Origin: Bacillota bacterium
Lineage (GTDB): Bacteria > Bacillota > Desulfotomaculia > Desulfotomaculales > Desulfohalotomaculaceae
Direction of reading: 5' to 3'
DNA length: 64,000 bases
Assembly (NCBI GenBank): GCA_009711615.1
Contig: VENI01000011.1
Coordinates: 101,081 to 165,080, forward strand
The notes beneath the pieces are model-generated. The model saw only the letters and a program-made list of their open reading frames with translations. It was not told where the DNA came from and made no database searches. Shown here piece after piece: positions 8,353-16,332 of the stretch; the stretch's first letter is position 1; every line of letters begins with the position of its first letter. The position numbers were made by a program, and so were the translations under genes.

Positions 8353-8958
8353 TCATTCTGGATTCTGTCTCCTGACTCCTGAATTCTTGACCGTTAATTC
8401 ACCTTCCCACACTACCTCTGGAAGATAGCCCTCCTGTTCCCTTTCTCGGGAATCCATAGTTACCAAGTCAAAAATACGGTGGTCTTTTAATAGTTCCCGC
8501 CAACTTCTTGCCACTATATCAATAAAATCATTGCGTAGCGGGATTCTATGGGTTATTAGAGGGCAGGAATAAGGTAAGTCAATTGTTTCATGAATTAACA
8601 ATAGCGTATTATCCCTCATCAAATGAGGGGTTAGCGGGAAGAAACGGCAACTTAGTGGTCTTTTTTCCCTGGGGCAGGGTTTTGTACAACGAATAAAATT
8701 CACCGGATACTGCCAGGAAGGCGGAAACTCGTCTTCTTCCGGATGGCGATGTTCCCAGCGCAGCCAATCTTCTTTATCGGTAAACATTGCTTCTTCCCCA
8801 GGATAAAGGTACATGCCTATAGAATCTTCTCCATCAGGCTGGCAGCAAATGCTTTTACACATTTTACCGCAATCACTCTCCAACGGAGTTATGTTAGCTG
8901 TTATTTGATACAGTTTCTTATAGTCTACAGTTCTCATTGTTTTAGTATATCCCACCAT
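8353..8958 (-). CDS. YkgJ-type cysteine-cluster protein
   Basis: 201 aa, or 194 from the ATG at 8937. Three cysteine groups are visible: CGKMCKSICC near the N terminus, CTKPCP and LSCRFFP in the middle, and a later Cys in SCPLI. This is the pattern of YkgJ/UPF0153 proteins, predicted to bind zinc or an Fe-S cluster; the biochemical role is unknown. The ATG at 8958 directly follows the rluA stop, suggesting coupling. The last dozen codons and the stop (8353-8390) lie inside a copy of a dispersed intergenic repeat, so the native C terminus was probably replaced or extended. Confidence 0.8.
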   Translation of the reverse strand: MVGYTKTMRTVDYKKLYQITANITPLESDCGKMCKSICCQPDGEDSIGMYLYPGEEAMFTDKEDWLRWEHRHPEEDEFPPSWQYPVNFIRCTKPCPREKRPLSCRFFPLTPHLMRDNTLLLIHETIDLPYSCPLITHRIPLRNDFIDIVARSWRELLKDHRIFDLVTMDSREREQEGYLPEVVWEGELTVKNSGVRRQNPE

Positions 8959-9837
8959 TTACAGTTTAAGCAGTCTTTGCATATCCCTTGGCAGTGGTGA
9001 ATTAAATTGCAATTTACTGCCGGTAACAGGGTGTGTTAAACTAACCCGGCAGCAGTGAAGAGCCTGCCTGTTAATACCTTCACTTCTACCTCCGTAAAGA
9101 TCATCACCCACCAGCGGATGACCAATATGACTCATGTGTACTCTTATTTGATGAGTGCGCCCTGTTTCTAATCGAATCTGCACCAGAGCCTTATTATGTA
9201 AAGAACTGACTACACTGTAGTGTGTAACAGCCCGGCGCCCGCTTTGGTGTACTCTGTGTTTCACAGCGCTATCTTCACACCGGGCAATGGGAAGAGCAAT
9301 TATGGCTTGGCGCTGCTTTATTTGCCCGTGCACCACTGCAGCATATTCTCGCTGAAAATCAGCAGTATGTAACTGCTTGCATAGCAGATTGCTGGCATAG
9401 GGGTTTTTAGCTATCACCACTAAACCGGAAGTATTTCTATCTAAACGGGATATCGGATGAAAAGTTCCTTCTATATTATTCTGATTATAATAATAAATAA
9501 CAGCATTGGCCAGTGTGTTGTAGGGTTCATGCTTTAATGGGTGAACCAACATGTTGGGCGGTTTTTTTAGTATCAGCAGGTGCTGGTCTTCATGAATAAT
9601 ATTAAGCGGTATCGGTTGAGGGTGGATAGTTGTATTTGACTGTAGCTCGATATTAAAACTAAGCAAATCCCCTTTCTGTACCCTCTGCTTCAAATAAATG
9701 GGGCTGTTATTTAAATGTACTCCTGAATTCTTTTTTAATTTGCGCATCATTGTGGTGGAAAGCCCCAATTTACTACGCAGCAAGCCCTCTGCCGTCCGAC
9801 CTTCTTCATCGGAAGTGACAGTATGAGTTATTTGCAT
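8959..9837 (-). CDS. RluA-family RNA pseudouridine synthase
   Basis: Converts specific uridines in rRNA or tRNA to pseudouridine. 292 aa from the ATG at 9837 (GAGGGT 8 bases upstream). An N-terminal S4 RNA-binding domain (about residues 10-70) is followed by the catalytic domain with HPISRLDRNTSGL, Asp133 being the catalytic residue, and the motifs VHPLKHEP and GRTHQIRVHM. The open frame continues upstream to 9975, but that part is antisense to tRNA-Gly and is not coding. Whether it is RluD-, RluC- or RluB-like in specificity cannot be told. Confidence 0.92.
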   Translation of the reverse strand: MQITHTVTSDEEGRTAEGLLRSKLGLSTTMMRKLKKNSGVHLNNSPIYLKQRVQKGDLLSFNIELQSNTTIHPQPIPLNIIHEDQHLLILKKPPNMLVHPLKHEPYNTLANAVIYYYNQNNIEGTFHPISRLDRNTSGLVVIAKNPYASNLLCKQLHTADFQREYAAVVHGQIKQRQAIIALPIARCEDSAVKHRVHQSGRRAVTHYSVVSSLHNKALVQIRLETGRTHQIRVHMSHIGHPLVGDDLYGGRSEGINRQALHCCRVSLTHPVTGSKLQFNSPLPRDMQRLLKL

Positions 9838-9884
9838 AATCCTTACCCTCAACTTTTTCATTTGGATAAAAACACTTATATAGC

Positions 9885-9912
9885 AAAAAGACCAGGTATA
9901 TTCCTGGTCTTT
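9885..9912 (-). terminator. Terminator of the tRNA operon
   Basis: Minus-strand stem AAAGACCAGG / CCTGGTCTTT with loop AATATA, then T residues, directly after the last tRNA-Gly. Confidence 0.85.
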
Positions 9913-9914
9913 AC

Positions 9915-9989
9915 TGGAGCGGAAGACGAGATTCGAACTCGCGACCCTCGCCTTGGCAAGGCGATGCTCTACCACTGAGCTACTTCCGC
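9915..9989 (-). tRNA. tRNA-Gly (anticodon GCC), copy 2
   Basis: Acceptor stem GCGGAAG / CTTCCGC, discriminator T and encoded CCA. Anticodon loop TTGCCAA gives anticodon GCC. 75 bases, identical to the copy at 10129-10203. Last of four tRNAs in the transcript. Confidence 0.96.
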
Positions 9990-9993
9990 AAGA

Positions 9994-10069
9994 TGGCGGA
10001 GCTGACGAGACTTGAACTCGCGATCTCCGGCTTGACAGGCCGGCATGTTAACCACTACACCACAGCTCC
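9994..10069 (-). tRNA. tRNA-Asp (anticodon GTC), copy 2
   Basis: Acceptor stem GGAGCTG / CAGCTCC, encoded CCA. Anticodon loop CTGTCAA gives GTC. 76 bases, identical to the copy at 10209-10284. Confidence 0.96.
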
Positions 10070-10128
10070 ACTTATTTAATCATGTATAATTATAATTTAC
10101 AACAACTTAACCTAGATGTCAACTAGAA

Positions 10129-10203
10129 TGGAGCGGAAGACGAGATTCGAACTCGCGACCCTCGCCTTGGCAAGGCGATGCTCTACCACTGAGCTACTTC
10201 CGC
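10129..10203 (-). tRNA. tRNA-Gly (anticodon GCC), copy 1
   Basis: Same sequence as the copy at 9915-9989, with CCA encoded. It lies 5 bases after tRNA-Asp copy 1. Confidence 0.96.
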
Positions 10204-10208
10204 ATGAT

Positions 10209-10284
10209 TGGCGGAGCTGACGAGACTTGAACTCGCGATCTCCGGCTTGACAGGCCGGCATGTTAACCACTACACCACAGCTCC
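10209..10284 (-). tRNA. tRNA-Asp (anticodon GTC), copy 1
   Basis: First tRNA of the operon. Same sequence as the copy at 9994-10069, with CCA encoded. Confidence 0.96.
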
Positions 10285-10305
10285 ATATCCTTTTTTTACT
10301 AGGGT

Positions 10306-10356
10306 TTGTCGTTCAGCGACAAATACTAATTTACAATAATTCACGCAAAAAGTCAA
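10306..10356 (-). promoter_or_regulatory. Promoter and leader hairpin of the tRNA operon
   Basis: Minus strand: -35 TTGACT (10351-10356), 17-base spacer, -10 TAAATT (10328-10333). Between it and the first tRNA lies a perfect hairpin TTTGTCG / CGACAAA (about 10307-10323) in the presumed 5' leader. Confidence 0.65.
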
Positions 10357-10399
10357 CAGTTTTAATCAAGAAATTTTTTTAAATTTTTTCAGGATTTTA

Positions 10400-10426
10400 T
10401 GAAAGAAATATGATTTGATAACCGTC
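10400..10426 (+). promoter_or_regulatory. Putative ECF-type promoter for the sigma factor operon
   Basis: TGAAAG at 10400-10405 and CGTC at 10423-10426, 17 bases apart. This resembles promoters read by SigW-like ECF sigma factors (TGAAAC, then CGTA/CGTC), so the operon is probably autoregulated (inference). The start codon follows 26 bases later. Confidence 0.5.
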
Positions 10427-10451
10427 ATAAATGTAGAGCCAAAGGAAAGAG

Positions 10452-11069
10452 TTGATAAACTTGCCTGTAACAGATGAACTATTGGTTAAAAAGGCACAGC
10501 AGGGCAATCTGGTGGCATATGGAGAGTTGGTCGAACGCTACCAACACCATGTTTACAGTTTAGGCTACAAGCTACTTAAATCCCCCCATGAAGCACAAGA
10601 TGCTGCCCAGGAAATATTTATTCGTACCCATAAGGCGTTACCAACATTCAAAGGGCAGTCTAAATTTTCCACCTGGCTTTACCGCATTGCCACCAACCAC
10701 TGCCTGGACACCCTGCGGCGTAACCAACGGGAACAGAACAAAAACGTGGATTGGAATAACAATAATAACCAAATTAGTACATCAGATGCGGGTAGTCAAC
10801 CTGAGGAAGCCCTGCTGAACAAAGAAAAACAGCAGGCAGTAAAAAGATCTTTAGATGCGTTACCCGATAAATATCGTCTACCCCTGATACTGCATCATTA
10901 TCAAGAGTTAAGTTACCGCCAAACGGCGGAGGTGCTGGAAATCGGTGAAGCTGCTGTGGCCACCAGAATTCACCGGGCCAAGCAAATGTTAAAAGAGAAA
11001 CTTTCGGGAGGTGTCGCTGATGAACTGTCAAGAAACAAGAGAAAATCTGAACGCTTATTTGGCCAGTGA
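10452..11069 (+). CDS. ECF (sigma-70 family) RNA polymerase sigma factor
   Basis: 205 aa. Region 2 is at about residues 25-95 (HEAQDAAQEIFIRTHKALP, then FSTWLYRIATNHCLD) and region 4 at about 130-185 (LDALPDKYRLPLIL, then ELSYRQTAEVL). The asparagine-rich linker between them is typical. TTG start with AAAGGA 5 bases upstream. The next gene overlaps its end and encodes a zinc-binding anti-sigma factor, so this is a sigma/anti-sigma pair, most likely for envelope stress (inference from the membrane-protein neighbours). Probably controls its own operon (see 10400-10426). Confidence 0.93.
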   Translation: MINLPVTDELLVKKAQQGNLVAYGELVERYQHHVYSLGYKLLKSPHEAQDAAQEIFIRTHKALPTFKGQSKFSTWLYRIATNHCLDTLRRNQREQNKNVDWNNNNNQISTSDAGSQPEEALLNKEKQQAVKRSLDALPDKYRLPLILHHYQELSYRQTAEVLEIGEAAVATRIHRAKQMLKEKLSGGVADELSRNKRKSERLFGQ

Positions 11070-11490
11070 ACACCAGTTATTTGATAAAGCAAAACTGGAA
11101 AAACACCTGGATAATTGCCCCCAGTGTCAAGGGGAGCTAGAACAATTACAAGCACTTAATAATATGCTGAACAGTCTTCCCAACCAAGGGGCACCGGCTT
11201 CATTAAAAACAGACATATTAGCGACACTATCTAAGCCTAATAGTAAATCATCGCCTATTAATAAAGGAAAGTTGGTAAGGGACTTACTGGCAGCGGCAGC
11301 AGTTTCTCTGGCCATATTCTGGAGTGGGTTACCACTTTTTAACGGTACTGATGTAGATAAAGTTAACCAAAGTTTTAATAAGTTGGCAGCCAATTATACC
11401 CAGGCCACCGGCAGTATAGTAAACAAAACCGTCAACTGGGTAGATAAAACTAACAACAAAATTCACATTAAGGAGTGGAAAATCAAATGA
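11020..11490 (+). CDS. Zinc-binding (ZAS) transmembrane anti-sigma factor
   Basis: 156 aa from the ATG at 11020; GGGAGG lies 7 bases upstream, inside the end of the sigma gene (overlap 50 bases). The N-terminal anti-sigma domain has His29-x3-Cys33-x2-Cys36 plus Cys3, the ZAS zinc site. One transmembrane helix follows at about residues 87-105 (LLAAAAVSLAIFWSGLPLF), then an extracytoplasmic tail of about 50 residues. It should hold the preceding sigma factor inactive at the membrane. The stop overlaps the next start (ATGA). Confidence 0.9.
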   Translation: MNCQETRENLNAYLASEHQLFDKAKLEKHLDNCPQCQGELEQLQALNNMLNSLPNQGAPASLKTDILATLSKPNSKSSPINKGKLVRDLLAAAAVSLAIFWSGLPLFNGTDVDKVNQSFNKLAANYTQATGSIVNKTVNWVDKTNNKIHIKEWKIK

Positions 11491-12113
11491 GATGCGAATA
11501 TCACCCTGAAATTGAAGCCCAGGCGGTATGCTCTACTTGCAACAAAGCAATTTGTGAGCAGTGCCGCCTGGAATTAAAAGAAAAAGATTACTGCCGCAAT
11601 TGTGTGGAAAACCAGTTGGATGAAATGGACGTACCAACAGTTAGTGGAAATAAAAGCCGTTTTCTTTCCTTTATACTGTCAATTCTCCCTGGAGTAGGCT
11701 ATATGTACCTGGGGTTAATGCAACGAGGAACACAGGCCTTACTACTTTTCTTTGGGACCATTTTCATTTCATCATTTACAGGCATTGGTGAGATATCTGG
11801 CCTACTGCCAATATTGATTTTCTATAGTATTTTTGATACCCAGCAGTTAGTGGCTAAGTTAAATTCAGGCCTTAATGTACAAGATCGACAGCTGTTTTCT
11901 TGGAGCAAGTTGCCCAGTCGCAGTAACCTTTTGGGTTACGGGTTAATAATAGTTGGCATTTTGGCAATGATAGACAACTTAGTACCTATGGTACCGTGGT
12001 TTGCCCAATATCAATTTATGTTTAAACGTGTTGTACCGTCCTTAGCAGTGATAGCCTTAGGTGTGTATATCCTTTACCGTAGCACCAGAAAGGAGGCAAC
12101 AGGAAGTGAATAA
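11487..12113 (+). CDS. B-box zinc-finger membrane protein
   Basis: 208 aa. The N-terminal 40 residues form a B-box-type zinc finger (CEYHPEIEAQAVC, CNKAICEQC, then YCRNC). It is followed by about four hydrophobic helices beginning SFILSILPGVGYMYLGLMQRG, split here as SFILSILPGVGYMY and LGLMQRG, a TM2-like opening. The ATG at 11487 overlaps the anti-sigma stop. Such zinc-finger/TM2 proteins often accompany ECF sigma operons in Clostridia; the function is unknown. Confidence 0.8.
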   Translation: MRCEYHPEIEAQAVCSTCNKAICEQCRLELKEKDYCRNCVENQLDEMDVPTVSGNKSRFLSFILSILPGVGYMYLGLMQRGTQALLLFFGTIFISSFTGIGEISGLLPILIFYSIFDTQQLVAKLNSGLNVQDRQLFSWSKLPSRSNLLGYGLIIVGILAMIDNLVPMVPWFAQYQFMFKRVVPSLAVIALGVYILYRSTRKEATGSE

Positions 12114-12465
12114 TAAACCGGCTATTAACAAAAAGGTGATAAAAACGGGGCCGGTAACTCTATCCCTGGCTTTAATTATCACCGGTATGAGTATGCTGCT
12201 TATTAATTTAGGCGGCATAGAAAGCTTCAATACCCTGTGGAAGTTCTGGCCACTGCTACTAGTTGGCCTGGGAATTGAATATTTTATCCGCAAATTAATC
12301 CATAAAGATGTGGACATTCGTTTTTCAATAGGTAGTATTTTTGCAATTATAATGCTGGTAATTGCAGGTTCTGTTATTAATCTTTTTGCCAACATTAATA
12401 TTATAGGACCGGAAGGTCTAATTGAGGTTTTAAAAGACAGCAACATTTCAATTAAAATCTATTAA
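12106..12465 (+). CDS. Small membrane protein, LiaF/DUF5668-type transmembrane domain
   Basis: 119 aa from the GTG at 12106, with AGGAGG 9 bases upstream inside the preceding gene. Three or four hydrophobic segments carry the pattern LIITGMSMLLINLGG then WPLLLVGLGIEYFIRK, which is the short transmembrane unit found in LiaF-like and DUF5668 envelope proteins. Last gene of the sigma factor operon, followed at once by a strong terminator. Envelope-stress role is inferred. Confidence 0.7.
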   Translation: MNNKPAINKKVIKTGPVTLSLALIITGMSMLLINLGGIESFNTLWKFWPLLLVGLGIEYFIRKLIHKDVDIRFSIGSIFAIIMLVIAGSVINLFANINIIGPEGLIEVLKDSNISIKIY

Positions 12466-12490
12466 GAAGAGGGGTAGCGTCCCTCTTCTT
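12464..12490. terminator. Bidirectional terminator between sigma operon and hslO
   Basis: Perfect 10-bp stem AAGAAGAGGG / CCCTCTTCTT with a 7-base loop, serving both converging genes. Confidence 0.85.
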
Positions 12491-12496
12491 AATTCT

Positions 12497-13381
12497 TCAT
12501 TTTTTCGTATCCTCAGCTTCATTTAGTAACTTCTGCAGATTATTTTTATCAAAATGATACTTTTCTGCGCAGAAATGACATTGCAATTCCGCTTCTCCTT
12601 GCTCCTCTATGACATCAGTTAGCTCGTCCCTGCCCATACTGATTAACACTCCCTCCAGCCTTTCACGACTGCAGTTACAGGAAAAATTCAGTGGCATCTT
12701 GTCTAAAATCTTCACATCGAGACCTACTGTTAACATATGTATCATATCCTCTGGAGTTGCCCCTTGCATGACCAGATCGCTTATCGTAGGTAAAATTGCC
12801 AGACCTTGTTCCAGTTTGTCTAGAGTAGAATCTTCTGCCCCAGGCATCAATTGAACAAGCAAACCACCGGATGCTTGTACACTATTATCTGTTTGCACCA
12901 GCACTCCAAGAGACACCGCTGATGGAGTCTGCTCAGATTTCAGCAGGTATTTTGCCAAGTCCTCCCCTATTTCCCCAGTTTCCAATTCTACGGTACCGGT
13001 AAAAGGCTCTTTCAGCCCCAGGTCTTTACTAACGGACAAAGTGCCCTTGCCAATTGCTGCTCCCACCGCCAGTTTACCCTTTACACTGGTCAGATGAACT
13101 TGCGGGTTTTGTACATATCCCCGCACATTGCCTTGGGCATCTGATGTTACCACAACCGCACCAAGGGGGCCATCCCCCAGTACTCTAATGGTAAGTAGAT
13201 CTTTCCCTTTCAGGTTTGCCCCCAACAGCAAAGCAGCAGTCATTGACCTTCCCAGGGCAGAGGTGGCGATGGGCCAAGTGTTGTGCCGCTGTCGGGCTTC
13301 TTCAACCAGCTGGGTGGTTACACAGGAATAAATTCTAAACTGTTCATCACAGCCAATAGCCTTTACTAAATAATCTTTCAT
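12497..13381 (-). CDS. hslO: Hsp33 redox-regulated chaperone
   Basis: Cytoplasmic holdase activated by oxidation. 294 aa, the usual length. The C-terminal zinc centre is visible as Cys235-x-Cys237 and Cys268-x2-Cys271 (SCNCSRE and CHFCAEKY). The N-terminal domain has the family sequence GRSMTAALLLGANLKG. Monocistronic and convergent with the sigma operon. Confidence 0.96.
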   Translation of the reverse strand: MKDYLVKAIGCDEQFRIYSCVTTQLVEEARQRHNTWPIATSALGRSMTAALLLGANLKGKDLLTIRVLGDGPLGAVVVTSDAQGNVRGYVQNPQVHLTSVKGKLAVGAAIGKGTLSVSKDLGLKEPFTGTVELETGEIGEDLAKYLLKSEQTPSAVSLGVLVQTDNSVQASGGLLVQLMPGAEDSTLDKLEQGLAILPTISDLVMQGATPEDMIHMLTVGLDVKILDKMPLNFSCNCSRERLEGVLISMGRDELTDVIEEQGEAELQCHFCAEKYHFDKNNLQKLLNEAEDTKK

Positions 13382-13503
13382 TTTTGCTCACATCCTCTCT
13401 GTCACATTATACCACCACAGTAAACGGTTTCATAAGCAGCATATTTACAATAAATGTTGTAAATATTAGAATTAATTAATAACCCCCAGGAGGTTTTTAA
13501 AAA

Positions 13504-13911
13504 ATGCATAAAAGAATGGTTATTCAAACCGATAAGGCACCGGCAGCCATCGGTCCATATTCACAGGCAATTAAAATGGGTCCCTTCTTATTTATATCAG
13601 GCCAGATACCTATTGACCCAATCAGTGGGGAAATTAAGAAAGATGTAAAAGACCAAACTCACCAGTGCCTTAAGAATTTACGAGAAATAGTATTAGAAGC
13701 AGGCGGTACTCTGAAAAACATTGTAAAAACTTCAGTATTTATTAAGAACATGAACCAGTTTACAGAAATAAACGAGGTATACAGTCAGTATTTCCAAGAA
13801 GAACCCCCAGCTAGAGCTTGTGTTGAAGTGGCCCGACTACCCAAAGATGTTCTGGTGGAAATTGAGGCAGTGGCATTTATCAAACCAACGGAATGTGGTC
13901 ACTGCGGCTAA
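13504..13911 (+). CDS. ridA: RidA family enamine/imine deaminase
   Basis: Hydrolyses reactive enamine/imine intermediates made by PLP enzymes. 135 aa. Signature segments are [12 protein letters not shown] near the start, and [24 protein letters not shown], seen as PPARACVEV and LVEIEAVA near the end, with the conserved Arg in PAR. The C terminus carries an unusual extra tail TECGHCG with two Cys, not part of the usual fold. AGGAGG upstream of the ATG. Confidence 0.94.
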   Translation: MHKRMVIQTDKAPAAIGPYSQAIKMGPFLFISGQIPIDPISGEIKKDVKDQTHQCLKNLREIVLEAGGTLKNIVKTSVFIKNMNQFTEINEVYSQYFQEEPPARACVEVARLPKDVLVEIEAVAFIKPTECGHCG

Positions 13912-13916
13912 GTTGA

Positions 13917-13954
13917 AACCCGCCTCTTTCCTAACAGGATGGTGATGGCGGGTT
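13917..13954. terminator. Hairpin between ridA and the HD-GYP gene
   Basis: AACCCGCC / GGCGGGTT arms enclosing the 3' end of the HD-GYP gene. Weak loop geometry, possibly a shared terminator or a member of the dispersed CCCGCC hairpins. Confidence 0.4.
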
Positions 13955-15181
13955 ATAATTTTTGTTCAACTCTTCCTTTACACCCAGCAGAAGATTGTAA
14001 TTTTCTAGCAGCAGTCCCACCCATTGTTGATCAAGGCACTGTTGTTTTACCTTATCCACTAAAATCTGCTCCACTTTGTTTCTAGGCAAACCGGGACGAT
14101 ATGGCCTGTCTTCCACTAGGGCGGCAAATATATCGCTAACAGCCATTATTCTAGCACCATTATTTATGTTCTCACCTTTAATGCCAAAGGGGTAACCATT
14201 GCCATTTAGGGTCTCATGGTGATATGATGCCCACTGGTTAATTTCTTCAAACCCTTCCACCATTTCCAGGACCCGGTATGTATAATAGGAATGACTTTTA
14301 ATGATGTTGTATTCATTGGTGGTGAGACGCCCCGGCTTTTCCAATATCTCTTCTGGCACCACCAGTTTACCTAAATCATGTAGTAGACCGGCCACGCCCA
14401 TAGACTGGCACTGGCTTGGAGTCATTCCGGCTATGGAGGCAATTCTACTGGACACCATTGAAACCAAACGGGAGTGGATGTGGGTAAAACTACTCTTGCT
14501 GTCAATCACCTGAGCAAAGACTTCACCCACACTTAGTAGGTCTTTCATATTGACATTTTCCCGACTATGTTTTAAGCGATTTAAAAGTATAGTGTCATAA
14601 GCCCCTGCTGTCAAGTCCAGCCAGAAACTTTCTTGGCTGCTTAAATGGCCCAAAATATCCACTAGTGTAGGATCAAGTACAGTGCCGGATAACGACTTGA
14701 TCTTTTTGATAATGTCATCCCGTTGGTGCAATATATATTGATTGTTGTCTATCAACACATCTACCCGGTCTGCAAGATGTATTATTCTACTGGCCAGTGG
14801 TATTTCGCTACCCGCCAAGCCCGTTCTATTTTTTCCATCCCAACGGTCATGATGGCAGTAAACTATTTCAGACAAATACTCCAACAACCGTGAGCACTTT
14901 AAGAACCTTGCACCACGCTCACAATGATCATAGGTGTCCTTAACCTCAAAATCAAGCAATTTGTTTTTTTCGGCAAAGGTTATCGTACCGATATCATGCA
15001 AAAGTGAGGCATAGGTTATGATATTAATATCTTCTTGGTCCAGTTTATGTTCTTCTGCTATTTGTCTGGCAATTAAAGCAACTCTGATGTGATGCTTCAT
15101 CACCCCTCTGCCACTAATGTCCAGTGCTGTGGAGAGGGCAAACAACAGCTTATGAAAATCTATGCTTAAATTATTATTCAT
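13931..15181 (-). CDS. Protein with two HD-type phosphohydrolase modules (HD-GYP)
   Basis: 416 aa. First HD module at about residues 25-150 with His62-Asp63 and CHHDRWDG (109-116), where the GYP part is lost. Second module at about 230-400 with His268-Asp269 in LLHDLGK and HHETLNGNGYP (321-331), a complete HD-GYP signature. HD-GYP domains degrade cyclic di-GMP; the first module may be regulatory. No sensor or receiver domain is attached, so its input is unknown. Soluble, no transmembrane helix. Confidence 0.88.
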   Translation of the reverse strand: MNNNLSIDFHKLLFALSTALDISGRGVMKHHIRVALIARQIAEEHKLDQEDINIITYASLLHDIGTITFAEKNKLLDFEVKDTYDHCERGARFLKCSRLLEYLSEIVYCHHDRWDGKNRTGLAGSEIPLASRIIHLADRVDVLIDNNQYILHQRDDIIKKIKSLSGTVLDPTLVDILGHLSSQESFWLDLTAGAYDTILLNRLKHSRENVNMKDLLSVGEVFAQVIDSKSSFTHIHSRLVSMVSSRIASIAGMTPSQCQSMGVAGLLHDLGKLVVPEEILEKPGRLTTNEYNIIKSHSYYTYRVLEMVEGFEEINQWASYHHETLNGNGYPFGIKGENINNGARIMAVSDIFAALVEDRPYRPGLPRNKVEQILVDKVKQQCLDQQWVGLLLENYNLLLGVKEELNKNYNPPSPSC

Positions 15182-15283
15182 GTTGACCCACCTCTGGTTT
15201 TTGTATTATGCTTTAGAAAATATTCTATAAAAAAGTTCACATACCTATCGCTTATAAATATTTTATAAATACGGAGGTTGGTT

Positions 15284-15898
15284 ATGTCTAGCAGTTTCCT
15301 AACCCTGGAAGAGACCGCCCAGGCTGAAATTACTATTAAAAAGTCCAGGTTTATAACTTCTGCTGCCCCAATCAACACTCAGGAAGAAGCAGAAGAATTC
15401 ATAAAACAGATCAGCAGTAAACACAACAATGCCACTCATAATGTATTTGCCTATGTTATAAATGAGCAAATCCAACGTTATAGTGATGATGGCGAGCCTA
15501 GCGGCACAGCCGGCAAGCCGATTTTGGAAGTGATTAACCGCAAAGGCTTGGTGAAAACAGTATTGGTGGTAACCAGATATTTCGGCGGCATTATGTTGGG
15601 TGCCGGTGGATTAGTACGGGCATACTCAGAGGCAGCGGTAAAAGGTGTGGAAACAGCAAGGATAGCAGAAAGAAAACTGCATAGCCAAATATTTGTTACC
15701 ATGAACTACCATTTGATGGGTGTGGTTAAACGGGAAGTGGAAAAAGCCGATTCAAAGAAGATTAAAATTGATTATGGCGAACAGGTTAAAATGAACTTTT
15801 ATTTACAACCTCAAGAGGCCCAAGATTTAATTAATAAACTGGTAGATGTAACTGCAGCTAAAATTAATGTCAAAGAAGGCAAACAGTCTTATATCTAG
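15284..15898 (+). CDS. YigZ/IMPACT family protein
   Basis: 204 aa from the ATG at 15284 (CGGAGG 6 bases upstream). The UPF0029/IMPACT core is visible: KKSRFI near the start, HNVFAYV and RYSDDGEPSGTAGKPIL (residues about 65-85), then TRYFGGIMLGAGGLVRAYSEA, seen as TRYFGGIMLGAGGL. A C-terminal DUF1949 domain follows. The family is conserved but of uncertain function, perhaps linked to translation control. Confidence 0.93.
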   Translation: MSSSFLTLEETAQAEITIKKSRFITSAAPINTQEEAEEFIKQISSKHNNATHNVFAYVINEQIQRYSDDGEPSGTAGKPILEVINRKGLVKTVLVVTRYFGGIMLGAGGLVRAYSEAAVKGVETARIAERKLHSQIFVTMNYHLMGVVKREVEKADSKKIKIDYGEQVKMNFYLQPQEAQDLINKLVDVTAAKINVKEGKQSYI

Positions 15899-15960
15899 CC
15901 ATAGACTTGGATAAACTGTTACTAAAGGATGCTTAATATGATGAGGGAGGGGTATGCCCT

Positions 15961-16200
15961 ATGGATAAAATTACAATGAATTTGCAGCCCGATGTAGATG
16001 ATTACGATGTTCACCGGGTGCAGCAGGCAATTCATGACATGGACCACAGTGATGAATTAACTATTACCATTGAAGCAGCAGATGCCCATGAAGCAGACCC
16101 AATAATAAATTTATTGAAAGAGTATGGTTTTGACCACCAAATTAAGGGTAGCCAAGATGGCAAGAGCATCTATATCAACGCCCGCAGAAAACTACACTAA
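15961..16200 (+). CDS. Conserved-looking small protein of unknown function
   Basis: 79 aa, acidic, with alternating strand/helix pattern (residues 35-42 LTITIEAA, then a helix, then IYINARRK), which suggests a small alpha/beta fold. Strong GGGAGGGG upstream and a perfect terminator downstream, so it is a real monocistronic gene. I do not recognise a family. Confidence 0.75.
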   Translation: MDKITMNLQPDVDDYDVHRVQQAIHDMDHSDELTITIEAADAHEADPIINLLKEYGFDHQIKGSQDGKSIYINARRKLH

Positions 16201-16211
16201 TAAAGATGTTC

Positions 16212-16235
16212 AATAGAGCCCGTTTGGGCTCTATT
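16212..16235 (+). terminator. Rho-independent terminator
   Basis: Perfect stem AATAGAGCCC / GGGCTCTATT with loop GTTT, then TATTT. Confidence 0.85.
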
Positions 16236-16332
16236 TATTTACTAAATTTTAGCTAATAAAGAGGATTTTAACATTCCTTGTCAAAGTATTCACATGTATA
16301 ATAAAAAATGGGGAATAAGGGATGTGTGTTTT

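Noticed and set aside
9838..9975. N-terminal extension of the RluA frame
   Set aside because: It is the antisense of tRNA-Gly and the terminator; the ATG at 9837 has a proper ribosome site.
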